Part shown: positions 43,873-55,701 of the stretch, piece after piece
Layout: every line of letters begins with the position of its first letter
Position numbering within the stretch: the first letter of the stretch is position 1
Source of the DNA: Ophiosphaerella korrae
Taxonomy: Eukaryota; Ascomycota; Dothideomycetes; Pleosporales; Phaeosphaeriaceae
Assembly: GCA_028456385.1 (NCBI GenBank)
Contig: JALNQF010000020.1
Span: 248,001-312,000 of the forward strand
Reading direction: 5' to 3'
Length of the DNA: 64,000 nt
Program-made: the position numbers and the translations under genes
The notes under the pieces: generated by a model
The model's database searches: none
What the model saw: only the letters and a program-made list of their open reading frames with translations
What the model was told of the DNA's origin: nothing

Positions 43873-45939
43873 ATGGATCGCGAATACCACCCCCGCCAGT
43901 TTGAAGACGGCCCGCGACCTCGACCAAAGCGTATGTGCATTCCATTGTTCCTGCAAGAAGGCTATCCGTTGCTTTCACCGTGTTTGCTGTCCCCGTGGAA
44001 ATGGGCCACCAAAACAAGACGCAAATAAGAGGAGAGCACTATGAGTGAATCGAATTGCTTGCGCCAATTGGAGCCTCGTGCATCATCCCCATAAGCAGCA
44101 CACCGAGACTGACTGGTGACTGTAGGAGCCGTAACTGACTATGGCGCAACAACCGTGCAATGGATGCGCAACCGGCGGCCGCGATACAAGAATGCTGCCG
44201 TGCCAGAGGTCGAGCGGCCGAGTGCCAGCTATATCGTAGATATAACCCCGCCAGCAGCCCGAGTCGCGAGTGCTGCCGAATCAATACCTGCCAAAGCCGT
44301 CCATTCTTCCCTCAACAAGGTCAAGCACCCAATCAATGTCGTCAAATGGACACCAGAAGGCCGCCGCCTGCTTACAGGCTCCACAAGCGGCGAGTTCACG
44401 TTGTGGAACGGCATGGGCTTCAACTTTGAGACTATTATGCAGGCGCATGAGGCTGCGATTCGCTCTGTCGAGTATACACACACCGACGACTGGCTCCTGT
44501 CGGCTGACCAGACCGGCGTTGTCAAGTACTGGCAGACAAACTTCAACAACGTCAAAGAGATACAGGCACATACAGAGGCTGTGCGAGGGCTGGCGATCGC
44601 TCCAACCGACTCCAAATTCGTCACATGCGCCGACGACACCACGCTGAAGATCTGGGACTTTGCTTCCAGCACCGAAGAGTCGACGTTGACAGGGCACGGC
44701 TGGGAGGTCAAGTCCGTGGACTGGCATCCACACAAGGGGCTGCTGGTGTCGGGGTCAAAGGATCATCAGGTCAAGTTCTGGGATCCGCGGACAGGCCGCT
44801 GTCTCACAACACTTCATGGACATAAGAACCCAATATCAAAAACCATGTTCGAGCCCGCCCAAGGAAACCTCTTAGCAACATGCGCCCGTGATCACACCGC
44901 ACGCGTCTTTGACCTTCGCATGATGCGCGATGTCCTACTTCTAAAGGGCCATGAGAAGGATATCATCACCATGGCGTGGCATCCCATGCACAAAAACTTG
45001 CTATCGACTGGCGGCGTCGATGGCAGCATCCTCCACTACCTCCTCGACGAACAGAACCCCCCCGAAGGCACCCCCCCTTCGATATCACCCTACGACGCCG
45101 CCGACCCCCAGAACGCCCCCGCCCAATCCATCTATCCCGCCCACAGCATCCCCGAAGCCCACGACTACACCGTCTGGTCCCTCGACTGGCATCCCCTTGG
45201 CCACATCCTCGCCTCAGGCTCCAACGACCGCGTAACCCGCTTTTGGACGCGTCCCCGCCCTGGCGACACCACCTACATCAACGACAGATACCACATCGGC
45301 CAAGAAGCCGCCGAAGCTCAAGGCACCTACGACGGCCGCCAAGGCCGCCGCCGCCGCGCCGAAGAAGAAGAACTCGAAGCCGAAGACGAAGCAGAAGGCC
45401 TCGTCGACCAGAAAATGCCTTCCAAGAACCCTGGCCTGCCCCCGGGCCTCTCCCTCCCAGGCCTCTCCGCCCAGCAAGACGGCCTTCCAGGCATCGGCCC
45501 CCCGGTCCACCCCTTGCCCCCTCCCCCTCCACCCTCAGCCTTCCCTCCCCCGCCCGCAGGATTGCCCCCCGCCTTCCAAGGCATGGACCCCTCGCGCATC
45601 GCCCAACTCATCCAGTCCGGCGCCATTCCACCCCCGCCCCTACCACACCATCCGGGCCCGCCCCCGCCCTCGTCCTTCCCCCCAGGTTTCCCGTCTTTCC
45701 TACCGCCACCAGGCCCGCCTGGCATGCCGCCGTTGCCCCCGGGCATGCCACCTTTGCCCCATGGCGTGCCGCCGCCGCCGCCGCCACCAGGCATGGCGTT
45801 GCCGGGGTTTCCGCCAGGGTTTGTCCCGCCACAGGGTGTGCTTAATGGAAGGGATAATGGGCGACGGGCGCCGTTGCCGGATCAGAATGAGGCGTTGATG
45901 GAGGAAATGAGGCAGGGGCGATATCGGAAGGCGCGATGA
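43873..45939 (+). CDS. PFS2: Polyadenylation factor subunit 2 (WD40), cleavage and polyadenylation complex
   Basis: Two exons, 43873-43930 and 44126-45939, give 623 residues. The short first exon encodes [19 protein letters not shown] and is joined by a 195-nt intron to [17 protein letters not shown]40 repeats run from about residue 80 to 400 with units ending LWN, YWQ, IWDF, FWDP, VFDL and FWTR. The C-terminal 200 residues are Pro/Gly-rich (PPPPPPP stretches), a tail absent from yeast Pfs2 but usual in filamentous fungi. Pfs2 scaffolds the pre-mRNA 3' end processing complex. The stop lies 132 bp from that of the convergent THI6 gene. The 3' 120 bp switch from C-ending to G-ending codons. Confidence 0.93.
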
Positions 45940-46071
45940 GGGGGGCAGGGGGGGTGAGGGTAGAAAGATGGGCATGTAATGGGAAAGTGTATCATTAGGG
46001 GTATGAGCAGCACGCGTGGAATACAGAGCTCAAATACCCACACAAGATCAAATCATTTTATCCACGTCTAA

Positions 46072-47831
46072 TCACAAGCTCAACAACCCCGCATCAGGAA
46101 TGTCCTTCAAGCACCGTATTTGCACACGCACACGCACACGCTCCCCGTCGTCCCCCTCCCCTGCAAAATACACCCCCTCCCCCCGCGCAACACGCACACC
46201 CACATCATACAACTCGTCCAGAAACGCAGGCACAAACGACCCGGGACCCCCCTCGTACCCCTGATACCGCCGCGCACCCGCGCGCTCCGCCGCAACCTCG
46301 TAGTGCAGCAGCCCCGCCAGCACAGCCATGAGCGTGTCCGCCGGATTGGCAGCTACGTATGCGGACAGCGTGGTGCCGAGCGCGCACCCGCTGCCTGTGA
46401 TGGCGCCGAGCAGGGCGTGCCCGTTTGACACGGCGTATGTCCTTGTGCCGTCGCTTACGACGTCTGTTGCGCCTGTCATGAGCACGACGGTGCGTTCGCG
46501 CAGGGCGATGCGCGTCACGATGTGTGCGCGTTGCTCGAGCGAGTATAGGGGTGTTCCGCTGTCGACGCCGCGCTGCTGCTGGTGTGTGGTGGCGGTGGCA
46601 AGCGTGAAGCCGGAGGCTTGGGCGACGGCAAGGATCTCCTTTTCGTTGCCCTTGATGACGGCGAAGTAGGCGGTGTTCATGAGGTGGTGGAGGGCGTTTT
46701 TGCGGATGGCGGTTGCGCCGGCGCCAACGGGGTCGAGGATGATGGGGTTGCCGGTGCGGTTGTATGCGGCGGTGGCTTTGGAGAAGTTTGTGAGGGCGTC
46801 GGGGGTCACGGTGCCCATGTTTACTACGAGGGCGCTGGGGAGGGCGGCGAGGTCGGGGGCTTCGTCGCCGTTGTTGGCCATGATAGGGGAGGCGCCGATG
46901 CAGAGGGCGACGTTGGCGGCGAGGTTTTGGACAACGAGGTTGGTCATGTTGTGGGATATGGGGCATTTGTCGCGGACGGCCTTGGTAGCTTTTTGGGCGC
47001 TGGTGAGGACGTGGGCGATTTCGTCATCTTCTTTTTCGTGCCAGAAGTTGGGGAGGGTTTGGTGAGCGTTCCAGGGGGGTGAAGTGTGTAGTAGTTTGTG
47101 GAATTGAGATGAAGCAGCTTCGGGACTTGAGGCTCCAATGATGGCAGATACAACAGCGACGCCATCGATGGCTTTAGGAGGAGATGAGAGGGACGAGGGC
47201 GCATGTAGTTGATGGAATATACGTTGTACGTTGGATAAGTTGATGCCGCCAATGCACACTGTTTTGACTTTTTGTGACCTCTCGTCAGCAGTGTGTAGGT
47301 ACTGCAGGATCTTCCGGATGCCATTGATTCCAATGATGCTCTTGGTGTTCTTCTTTGTGCTGGTGGCATAGAGCGTTCCAATGCCCAGATAATCTGCCCC
47401 TTGCTCGACAGCTACTCTTGCTTCTTCGACAGACGAGACAGTTGCACCCACAATGGCACCCTCTCCCAGCAGACGCCGGGCTTCGGCGATATTCATATCA
47501 TCTTGACCGAGGTGCACGCCTTCGCAGCCGACAGCGAGGGCAACATCTACACGGTCGTTGATCAAGAGGGGAACCTTGTGCGCCTTACACTTTTCATGGA
47601 GTTGCCGTGCTGTGGAGATGAGATGGCCTGTATCCGAGGTCTTGTCGCGGTATTGGACGATTGTCACACCTGAGGTGTGGTGAGTGGCGAGGAATGGAAG
47701 AGTGAGCAGGGAAGGAACCACCAACCGCCAATCAGAGCCTGCTCAACTACCTGGACGAGATGTCTTGAACTAAGTATGGCTTCTGTCGAGTCGGTCACGA
47801 GATACAGGCGGTAGTCAGGCTGGTCCTTCAT
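46072..47831 (-). CDS. THI6: Thiamine biosynthesis bifunctional enzyme: TMP synthase / hydroxyethylthiazole kinase
   Basis: Two exons, 47831-47726 and 47669-46072, give 567 residues; the intron has GTTGGT and CTCAG ends. The N-terminal half is thiamine-phosphate synthase: YRLYLVTDS, VTIVQYRDK, LLINDRVDVAL, GVHLGQDDM and DYLGIGTLYATSTK. The C-terminal half is hydroxyethylthiazole kinase: CPISHNMTNLVVQN, ASPIMANNGDEA, LDPVGAGATAIR, VIKGNEKEIL and ITGSGCALGTT. The fusion joins the pyrimidine and thiazole moieties of thiamine and is standard in fungi. The C-terminal 200 bp are strongly G/T-ending whereas the middle is C-ending. I saw no TPP riboswitch in the intron or leader. Confidence 0.96.
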
Positions 47832-49041
47832 GCTTGCGTTGTCAAGCCGATCTTGACCCCACGATGCAAAATGGGCTACAGATGGGCTACAAATGAGCTA
47901 CCAACTGAGCTGCCAACTGAGCTAGGTAGTCGACTCTACCGTGGTGTGGCGGACGCGTGGTGACGCAGGCTAGGCTATGGCCAATGGCTAGTCAACGGCG
48001 TTGCAGAGGTCATTCCTTTCCTGGCCGTAGAAGGCATTCCTGACTGCACGCGTTCAAATAGGCAGACTTGGATTTTGGCTGGCGAAGGGAATGCACGTGA
48101 TGACACAGAGCCAGGAGCGGCGCGTTACACGTGCGGGCACGACGGCAGCATTATCTGCTGACCAACGGCAATTGGGGCTAGAAGAGAAATCTCTTCGCTG
48201 CCTGCCGTCGTCTGCAGCCTCTGGCCCACGGTTGCTTGCCGGGGCAGCTTCTTGCCCATTGCTGCACGCCCGGGTGCAGCAAGCACCCAATGCAGAAGCC
48301 CGAGGGCCATCATGGACAGACTGACTGTGTGGCTGCAGCCCAGGGCGGGGCTTAGACGGCTGGCAGCATGACACGCAGGGCCGTCGTGCTGCTGCCGGTT
48401 TGCCTGGGCCTGTCCGTGTGGTGCCGTGGTTCACGCGTATTGGCGTTCGGTCACCCATTTCCCAACTTCCGCCCGCACCGTTGCCTGCCTTGCCCTGCTG
48501 TGCCTTTAAATACGTTCCTCTGCCGCCCACCACCACCGTCGCCCACACTCCCAACCGCACACACACGCCAAATCCCCCCCCGCAACCACCCTCCTCAGTG
48601 ACTGCTGGCAAGATTAACCCCACCACAACGCCCACCACCGCGCCAAACAAGCCCACTGCGTCGCCGCAACAAGCGACCTGCTTGAGCCGCCACCTTTCCC
48701 TCTGACCACCGCGCAAGCACCAGACCCGCACCACTCGCCCGTTCACACAGCTGGGTATATGTATTCGCGCCAAAGTTACGCCTTCCGAGTCGAACCTCCC
48801 CCCAAACTGCAAAAATTTCGCTGTACGCGGATACCCAGCAGTTCCATCCACTGCACCAACGGCTAACCTAGTCCTGCCTGCCCGCCCCTCCACCTGCACC
48901 AGAGACTGCGTCTACTGCATGTCTCTTTCGGCCCTCGTCAACATTCTCCACCTCACGCTGCGCATCCGCCCGCTCCCGCTGCCCCGGAAGTAATCTGCCT
49001 CTCACTCCGTTCCCCCCCCCCCCCCCCCCCATCACCTCACT
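47832..49041. promoter_or_regulatory. Divergent region between THI6 and eIF5
   Basis: This 1.2-kb region contains repeated GGGCTACA/GAGCTACC-type motifs at about 47871-47925 and a pyrimidine-rich stretch from 48470 onward, probably the eIF5 promoter and leader. A 281-codon minus-strand frame (48054-48899) crosses it but reads as the complement of this pyrimidine-rich sequence and shows no domain. Confidence 0.45.
49012..49030 (+). repeat. 19-base C homopolymer in the eIF5 leader
   Basis: Nineteen C residues lie 11 nt before the eIF5 start codon. Exact length may be affected by sequencing error. Confidence 0.85.
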
Positions 49042-50298
49042 ATGGCTACCATCAATATCCGCCGCGATGTCGCCGACCCCTTCTACCGCTACAAGATGGA
49101 GCGTCTCCAGTCCAAGATCGAAGGCAAGGGCAACGGCATCAAGACCGTCATTGCCAACTTGAGCAGCGTCGCCCAGTCGCTTGCCCGCCCCCCCGCTCAC
49201 GTCATCAAGTACTTTGGCTTCGAGCTAGGAGCCCAGACCAACACCAACCCCAATGACGACCGCTGGATCATCAACGGCGCCCACGACGCTGCCAAGCTCC
49301 AAGACTATCTCGACGGCTTCATCTCCAAGTTTGTCCTCTGCAAAAAGTGCAAGAACCCTGAGACCGATGTCCACATCAAGGACGGCAACATCACGCTCGA
49401 CTGCAAGGCCTGCGGCAAGATCTCCGACGTTGATCCCCGCCTAAAGCTCACTGCCTTCATCCTCAAGAACGAGCCCAAGAAGGGCAAGAAGGACAAGTCG
49501 ACCAAGAAGGCCGACCGTCGTGCTCGCAAAGAAGCCGAAGCCAAGGGCGAGACTGCGTCTCCAGATGGCGGCAGCCCCGGGGACAGTGCAGAGGAAAATG
49601 GCACGGAGAACGGTGACCTCGAGATCGAGGCTGGCAGCGATGACGAGCTTACCCGTCAAATCCAAGAGGGTGCCAAGGAGATTGAAGAAGAGGAGGCCAA
49701 AGAGGTCGAGTGGCACATTGACACCTCCGAGGAAGCCATGAGGGCACGTGCTCAGCAGCTTCCCGATGATTTGAAGCGTGCGCTCGTCATCGAAGGGGAA
49801 GAGGATGGTGAGGGCAATTCAACCTACGATGTCTTCGGTAAATGGATCATCGACACTGCGGCCGAGAAGGGTGGCGTCGACAAGCTTGACAACGTCGAGA
49901 TTTTCCTAAAGGCCAAGGAACTCGGTATCGAATCGAAGCACCGCACTCTCACTGTCATTCCGCAGACTCTCTTCTCTGAGAAGATTGTCAAGCAGATTGA
50001 TAGCCGTGCTCCTATGCTGAAGAAGATGATCACTTCCGAGAGGCATGAGAAGGCATTCTTGGGCGGCATCGAACGCTTTGTTGGTAATGACAAGCCTGAA
50101 CTCATTGCTCAGGTTTCGCCCATCCTGATGAAGGTTTACGACAACGACCTTTGCTCTGAAGAAGTGCTCAAGCCATGGTGCCTCAAGGCCAGCAAGAAGT
50201 ACGTCGATATCAAGGTGAGCAAGAACGTCCGCAAGTCTGCCGAGAAGTTCAAGGAGTGGCTCGAGAATGCCGAGAGTGACGAAGAGGACTCTGAGTAA
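49042..50298 (+). CDS. TIF5: Translation initiation factor eIF5
   Basis: A single exon of 418 residues. The N-terminal GAP domain has INIRRDVADPFYRYKM, with Arg16 corresponding to the catalytic Arg15 of yeast eIF5. IKTVIANLSSVAQSLARPP and FGFELGAQT follow, and a four-cysteine zinc ribbon (CKKC then CKAC) lies near 103-128. An acidic/basic linker (KKGKKDKSTKKADRRARK, then EEEEAKEVEW) leads to a C-terminal HEAT/W2 domain with KPWCLKASKKYVDIKVSK and an acidic tail (ESDEEDSE). eIF5 triggers GTP hydrolysis by eIF2 at start-codon recognition. Start context CACTATGGC is good. Confidence 0.97.
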   Translation: MATINIRRDVADPFYRYKMERLQSKIEGKGNGIKTVIANLSSVAQSLARPPAHVIKYFGFELGAQTNTNPNDDRWIINGAHDAAKLQDYLDGFISKFVLCKKCKNPETDVHIKDGNITLDCKACGKISDVDPRLKLTAFILKNEPKKGKKDKSTKKADRRARKEAEAKGETASPDGGSPGDSAEENGTENGDLEIEAGSDDELTRQIQEGAKEIEEEEAKEVEWHIDTSEEAMRARAQQLPDDLKRALVIEGEEDGEGNSTYDVFGKWIIDTAAEKGGVDKLDNVEIFLKAKELGIESKHRTLTVIPQTLFSEKIVKQIDSRAPMLKKMITSERHEKAFLGGIERFVGNDKPELIAQVSPILMKVYDNDLCSEEVLKPWCLKASKKYVDIKVSKNVRKSAEKFKEWLENAESDEEDSE

Positions 50299-51243
50299 GC
50301 CTGGTTTTGGATCGTCTGAGGCGTAGGCTGGAAAAGTACGAAATCTGCCAACTGTTGCCACTCTTTAGTTGCCTTGCTTCTGCATCCATGCTGTCATTGT
50401 GTTTGTTCTTTAACGCCGTTGGCACAGTCTACCCTGCTTTCGACGCTGGGTTTCAGGCAGTCAACGCATATACATTGCTTCTCTACTCTACCTAGAAATA
50501 CATCTGCTTTTACACACTGCCCTCTTGCTCCACGTGATGTTAGCATCGTTTCATGGCCCGTCCATGGTCATCTGTTTATTCCCGGCTCCAGGTCCTCGGG
50601 CTCTTTGCCGCGCCTTGCGACTTTTGCAGAAAATTTCCTGCATCTCAGAAACGTGGCGAGTGCATGTCAATGTGAACAATTCGTGCATATCGAGTGGCAG
50701 CACTTTGGCGCTTCTTCAGCACCACTAACTTCGTTCTCGTGACACTCATGTCGTCCCGTTTACGCAACTGTTCATCCTTCGGTCACTTTCCCACCGAATA
50801 ATACTTCGAGATTTCCGCCTTGTAAGACACCATCCCACTCGAAACAAGAAACGCTAGGCTCTCGCCTGGCTTAGCTCCATGGCCGGGGCATCTGGATCCT
50901 GCGGTCTTGCTCGACCAGGGAAAGCGCCGGAGCGCATGTGGAGATCGACAAAGCCTATGCAGCATTTTTCACAGCGTCGCCGCTTACCTGGGTGGGACGA
51001 TTGGTTCGCGCGTCCTTGCATAAGATGTGGGCGAACCCCCGCCCATTTAGATAGTGTACATCTTTCGCACCACACTTTTGTTGTCCCAGCAAGACAACCA
51101 CCGTGAGCGACTTTGGAGTTTTGCGCTCACGTTTGTATGCGAAAAGCTCCATTTGGCAAATTTTGTTATTCCCTGACTTGAATTGATTGAAATTTGCCTC
51201 TGTAGTTACCCGACAGTCACGATTTTGAGAAGTCGAAATCGAA
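50299..51243. other. Intergenic, about 0.95 kb
   Basis: Contains the eIF5 3' UTR and the transporter promoter; no gene supported. Confidence 0.45.
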
Positions 51244-52573
51244 ATGTCAAGCTCTCAGACTCAAGCCCAGCCCACCCCGGGCTTTTACCATGGCAAAGGC
51301 GACGATGTGGGTGCAGCAACCTATGTGAGCTCTGAAAATGAGCACGCTGGGCAGCCTGCGATGGGCAATGAGGTTTTAGAGCACGACGCGCAGACCAAGG
51401 GACGTTGGTTTCAGTATATCAAGACGAAGCAGTTCTGGATTACGCTTGCTCTGGGGCAGGGTATGATATTCCCCGTCTCACTATCAACACAATCTACACG
51501 GAATATCATGCTGATAACGTACCATAGTCCTTGCCATCTGTATTACATCTACCAACACGCTCTCTACGCTTCTCGCAAATGAGGGAACTTCGATCCCAGC
51601 CTTCCAATCCTTTTTCAACTACGTTCTGCTCAACCTAATCTACACGAGCTACACCATCTACAAGTACGGCATCAAGCGCTGGGCCCGCCTCGTCGCCTTC
51701 GAAGGCTGGCGCTTCTTCATCCTCGCCTTCTTCGACGTCCAAGGAAACTACTTTGTCGTGCTCGCCTACCGCTATGTAAGTCCTCTTCGGCCCAACCCTA
51801 TTCTAAAACATCAAAATCTAATTTTTTTTCTTTCCCCCCCCCCCCAGACTACCATTCTCTCCGCCCAACTCATCAACTTCTGGGCCATCGTAATCGTCGT
51901 CGCAATCTCCTTCACCTTCCTCAAAGTGCGCTACCACTGGACCCAAATCCTTGGCATCCTCCTCTGCATCGGCGGCCTAGGCATCATCTTCGGCAGCGAC
52001 CAGCTCACGGGCACCAACCGCTTCGGCGCAACCGACGAAGTCAAAGGCGACCTCTTCGCCCTGCTCGGCGCCACCTGCTACGGCCTCTCCAACGTCCTCG
52101 AGGAGTTCCTCGTCTCGGAAAAGCCGCTGTACGAGGTCGTCGGCCAGCTCGCCTTTTGGGCCATGTTTATCAACGGCACGCAGGCGGGCATCTTCGATCG
52201 CACCAGTTTTCGGAATGCCGCGTGGAACCCGCGTGTCGGCGGCTATCTGACCGGGTACACGTTTATCCTCTCCCTATTCTACTCGTTGGCGCCTGTGCTC
52301 TTCCGGCTCAGCAGTGCGGCATTTTTCAATATTTCGTTGCTTACCGGGTCGTTTTGGGGCGTGGCAATTGGCGTCAAGGTGTTCCATTTGCATATCCATT
52401 GGATGTATCCGATTGCGTTTGTGCTTATTATTTTGGGGCAGGTTATTTATTTTGTGAGGCAGACTATGTTGAGTGAGGCGTTGAAGCCGTGGTTGGGGCA
52501 GGATCAGGCGAAGGGGCATGCGGGGGTGGGGACGGCGAAAAAGAGGGTTGAGAGGCCGGATGCGATTGTGTAA
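51244..52573 (+). CDS. SLC35F1/F2-like solute transporter (DMT superfamily)
   Basis: Three exons, 51244-51460, 51528-51775 and 51848-52573, give 396 residues. After a polar N-terminus of 65 residues about ten hydrophobic helices follow, starting KQFWITLALGQVLAICITST. Family-typical pieces are FDVQGNYFVVLAYRYTTILS, TQILGILLCIGGLGIIFGSD, LLGATCYGLSNVLEEFLV and FFNISLLTGSFWGVAIG. Related proteins carry nucleotide sugars, thiamine or other metabolites; the substrate is unknown. Intron 2 ends with a 12-C tract before CAG. Codons change from C-ending to G/T-ending in the last 300 bp. Confidence 0.9.
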
Positions 52574-52631
52574 GAGGGATGTGGTGGGGTTATGTGGGAA
52601 AGGCATGAATGTTAAAGATTCTTTATGAGAA

Positions 52632-52647
52632 GGGGGGGGGGGGGGGG
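52632..52647 (+). repeat. 16-base G homopolymer
   Basis: A run of sixteen G lies in the 3' region of the transporter gene, 59 bp past its stop. Confidence 0.85.
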
Positions 52648-52721
52648 TACGTGATAAGGAATTAGTGCCATAATGAGACGATGGTGGGACTATTGATTAC
52701 TACTTCATTGCTATATGTCCT

Positions 52722-54054
52722 TCACTCGTCAACTCTGATCTTCATCCCAAACTCATTTAGAGCCTCAATAAACTGTTCGCCCAGGGTTGCTGGCGTCAGA
52801 ATACCTCCACCCAGTCGTCCTGCCTCGGTCTCCTGTAGCCGGCCTCTGATTATGACCTGCGATGCAGCACTCAGCGTGATCGCCGTACTGACATAACCTC
52901 CATGAGCAATATCAATTTTCCCTGTTACCTTGTTCTTACCACCCTCCGCCACACCAACACCCCTATAACTCAAGAACTCGCTCTTCATCTTTTCCTTGCT
53001 TGGGCCCTGGCCAGGCGTAGGGAAAACGTACTTCTTGATCAGCGGAGCAAGAATCCAACGCGTAGGTGGCAGCGCCAACAACAACCCAATAGACGCCAGC
53101 GCAACCTTGATAAAGAACGCGCTAAGGAGTCCATTCGCACGCATATACTCGTTAAACCGGAAACGAGGCCCATACGAAATCGATGAATCACTCGCAGTTT
53201 CTGCGGTCTGAGCATACAAGCCCCACGAGCGATGCGTGATACATTCGTCCACAGAAGCCATCAGCCACGTAGTCTGTACACCGCCGAGTTCTGGCACAGA
53301 AAGTAGACCGAGCAGTCGATACAACAAGCTGCCTGTAGGCTTGCCGACCGCACTGCTCGCCTTGACTGGCGACAGCGAGTACGGATGCATGCTCTTCGCT
53401 AGATGGGCCAGCGAATAGTTGTTGAAGAGCTCCAGCATGGTTAGGCCTGTGCCTCCGCTTATTCCAGCCTTGGCATCGTACAGTGACATGATGACGCGCT
53501 CGCATGCAGCGTTGTAACGCTTGCGTACCGCACGCGCCAAGACGTAGGCCATTATGTCGGCGGGGACAGAGTCGAGCCCGCATTCTGGGATAATAATGCT
53601 ATGGTTTTGCTTGGCGATTGCGTCGTATTTGGCTATCATGTCGTAAATCCAGGGGATTTCGCCAGTGCAATCGAGATAATGTGTGCCGTTATTGGCGCAC
53701 GCGGCGAGGACTGGTTCGCCGTAGAGCATGAATGGGCCGACGGTTGTGATGATGAGTTTGGCTTTTTTTGCGAGGGTTTCTAGTTCTTCTTTCTTGAGTT
53801 CGCATGCCTCGATGTCTAAGGTTGGGTTAGCAAGCTTCGACGCAGGCGCTCAAGTGCCAACCTGGTTGCTTCCGGCCTAGGCTCAACTTCTTCAGTTCAT
53901 CCACAACGCCCTGCAGTTTCTTTGCGTTACGTCCGGCAATCGCCCACTTCAGATCTTCAGGAAGATGCGTGCTGATCCATTCTGCGACCAATTTGCCCGT
54001 GTAGCCCGTTGCGCCCAGAAGGATGAGCTCATATTCTCGTGGACTTTGCGCCAT
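52722..54054 (-). CDS. Saccharopine-dehydrogenase-like oxidoreductase
   Basis: Two exons, 54054-53862 and 53815-52722, give 428 residues across a 46-nt intron. The N-terminus YELILLGATGYTGKLVAEWI is a Rossmann nucleotide-binding motif, followed by WAIAGRNAKKL, ITTVGPFMLYGEPVLAAC and YLDCTGE. A hydrophobic stretch (FFIKVALASIGLLLALP) near 315 could attach it to lipid droplets or membranes, as in SCCPDH-like proteins. Its substrate is not known; relatives are not true lysine-pathway enzymes. An upstream in-frame ATG at 54129 would add 25 residues (MATSLFLKPHLAAQYSFQSK...), with leader-like character. I chose 54054 because it starts right at the conserved domain. Confidence 0.88.
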
Positions 54055-54129
54055 GGTTTCGTCAATGATCTTGGACTGAAAAGAGTATTGGGCAGCGAGA
54101 TGGGGCTTTAAGAAGAGACTGGTAGCCAT

Positions 54130-55701
54130 CGGAGGGACCAGAAGTTAGTGCATTGTTACATTGAATATCGGACGTGGTGCTGGATTTGGCAGTGGCCATG
54201 ATTTCATACCGAGGCTGGCTTGAACGTGATAAGCTAGAAAGGTGTTCATAGCCCCGCATCATAGCCGTGCCCTGTCTAAATTATCGAAGATGCTAATCTT
54301 CGATTAGAAATACGAGAGGAAGCTATGACATCCTATATTCCCATGGCAAGCAAGAGTTGGATCGGGGTACAGAGGGTCAGAATAAGGTAGCTATGACCAA
54401 ATTGGCTAGACCGGCTTGGCGCTCGGTACTCCAGAAGACGCACAACAACACACAACCTCTCTCTCACCGCCACCACGCTGGAGCATCCTGCCAGGACACT
54501 ACCATCTCGATCACGCATGCAAAATTTGCCTGCTAGGGTACTTTTGACCACATCCAGTGGAAGATTGAAGATTGGTATCCCGGCAGACAGCGTGGGGCCT
54601 TAGAACAGACTGGTCAGCCATTGCATCTCCCCCACCATAGCAGCGTCGCTAACGCTTCGCAGCCCTGCCAGCCTCTCTAGACTCGTAGTAGATCTTTACG
54701 GCACCGCTCTCCTCGAGACGCAGCCGTATACAAATCGCGAGCGCGAACTGCCCGCACGATGAAGCGTCGGTCATGAGCCGGCGCTTACAGAGCCGCGAGA
54801 CCATATTTCGTAGAAAATACAAGAACCACACGTTTACTTTTATGGCCCTACCAGCTTGACACTAGCGCGTTGCTACTTCTTCATGAAAGCCGAAGCATCA
54901 TCCAGTCATTAGTGACTTCGAGTACCCACCGGTACGACCTGGGTGTATAACGAATCGGCTTCGATCTAAGACATCCTTAGTCCCATTTGAACGTAGTCAC
55001 CACTCGGCCTCGAGTCGAAGATACCAAATTGTCAAGCTCCACCGACCGTCTGGTTTCATGAAAAAGCTGCTAGGTAAGGTGGTTCGCTCATAGATCGTTT
55101 GCTCTGTCATTTTCCTCAATTTCAAAAATTCTGCGATGAAAGAAATATTTTGTTCGTTTCAAATGCGACAGCCTACACAGGGAGACATCTGGCCTCGTTC
55201 TACAGCGGATACAAGAACGGCAGATCCTCCTTTATAAGCTCTGCGAAAGAAGCACCGATGCCACTATAACACCTGTGTAACCCCAAGGAGCAAGCGATAT
55301 CGAGCGTAACGAGATCTGAAACATTGTTTGCATTCCGAACCGGCCACTTATCCGCCTGGCAAGTCATATGGACCATCCGTTTAGGGAACAGTGACACGTG
55401 GTGAGGTAAGCCTGAAGCTGATACTCAGGACTACTGCATCACCCGCCGCTTCATCTCTGGACCATCTTGGTCATTCAGAGGCGCGGTATCCACTTCGATC
55501 GAAGCCTACTCAAGATCGCTACTGCCTAAGGATTGTGGTTGCTGCAGGGCATTGAAAGCGTGAATGCTGAGTTAGCGCCTTGGGATGGCTCGTGCGCCCA
55601 TCTACTTAAACCCCGCTGGCTTCCCGTTCACCTTCCTATCCTCCAACCTATGAATCGCGTCGATCCTACTTCTCGCTCCTTCCCCTCGCAGCAACACTCC
55701 A
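54130..55701. other. Intergenic, about 1.6 kb
   Basis: Short frames only. The minus-strand frame 54649-54831 (60 residues, basic, ending GRAAKR) and 55200-55397 lack recognisable features. Confidence 0.4.

Noticed and set aside
44976..45845. 289-codon plus-strand ORF in another frame of PFS2
   Set aside because: It is an Arg/Pro-rich shadow produced by the Pro-rich, GC-rich tail of PFS2.
46205..46966. 253-codon minus-strand ORF overlapping THI6
   Set aside because: Arg/His/Pro-rich shadow in another frame of the THI6 C-terminal half.
47670..47831. TPP riboswitch in the THI6 leader or intron
   Set aside because: No conserved CTGAGA/ACCTGA-type thiamine element was seen; the intron is only 56 nt.
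48054..48899. 281-codon minus-strand ORF upstream of eIF5
   Set aside because: It mirrors a C/T-rich promoter and leader on the plus strand, has low-complexity composition and no domain or signal.
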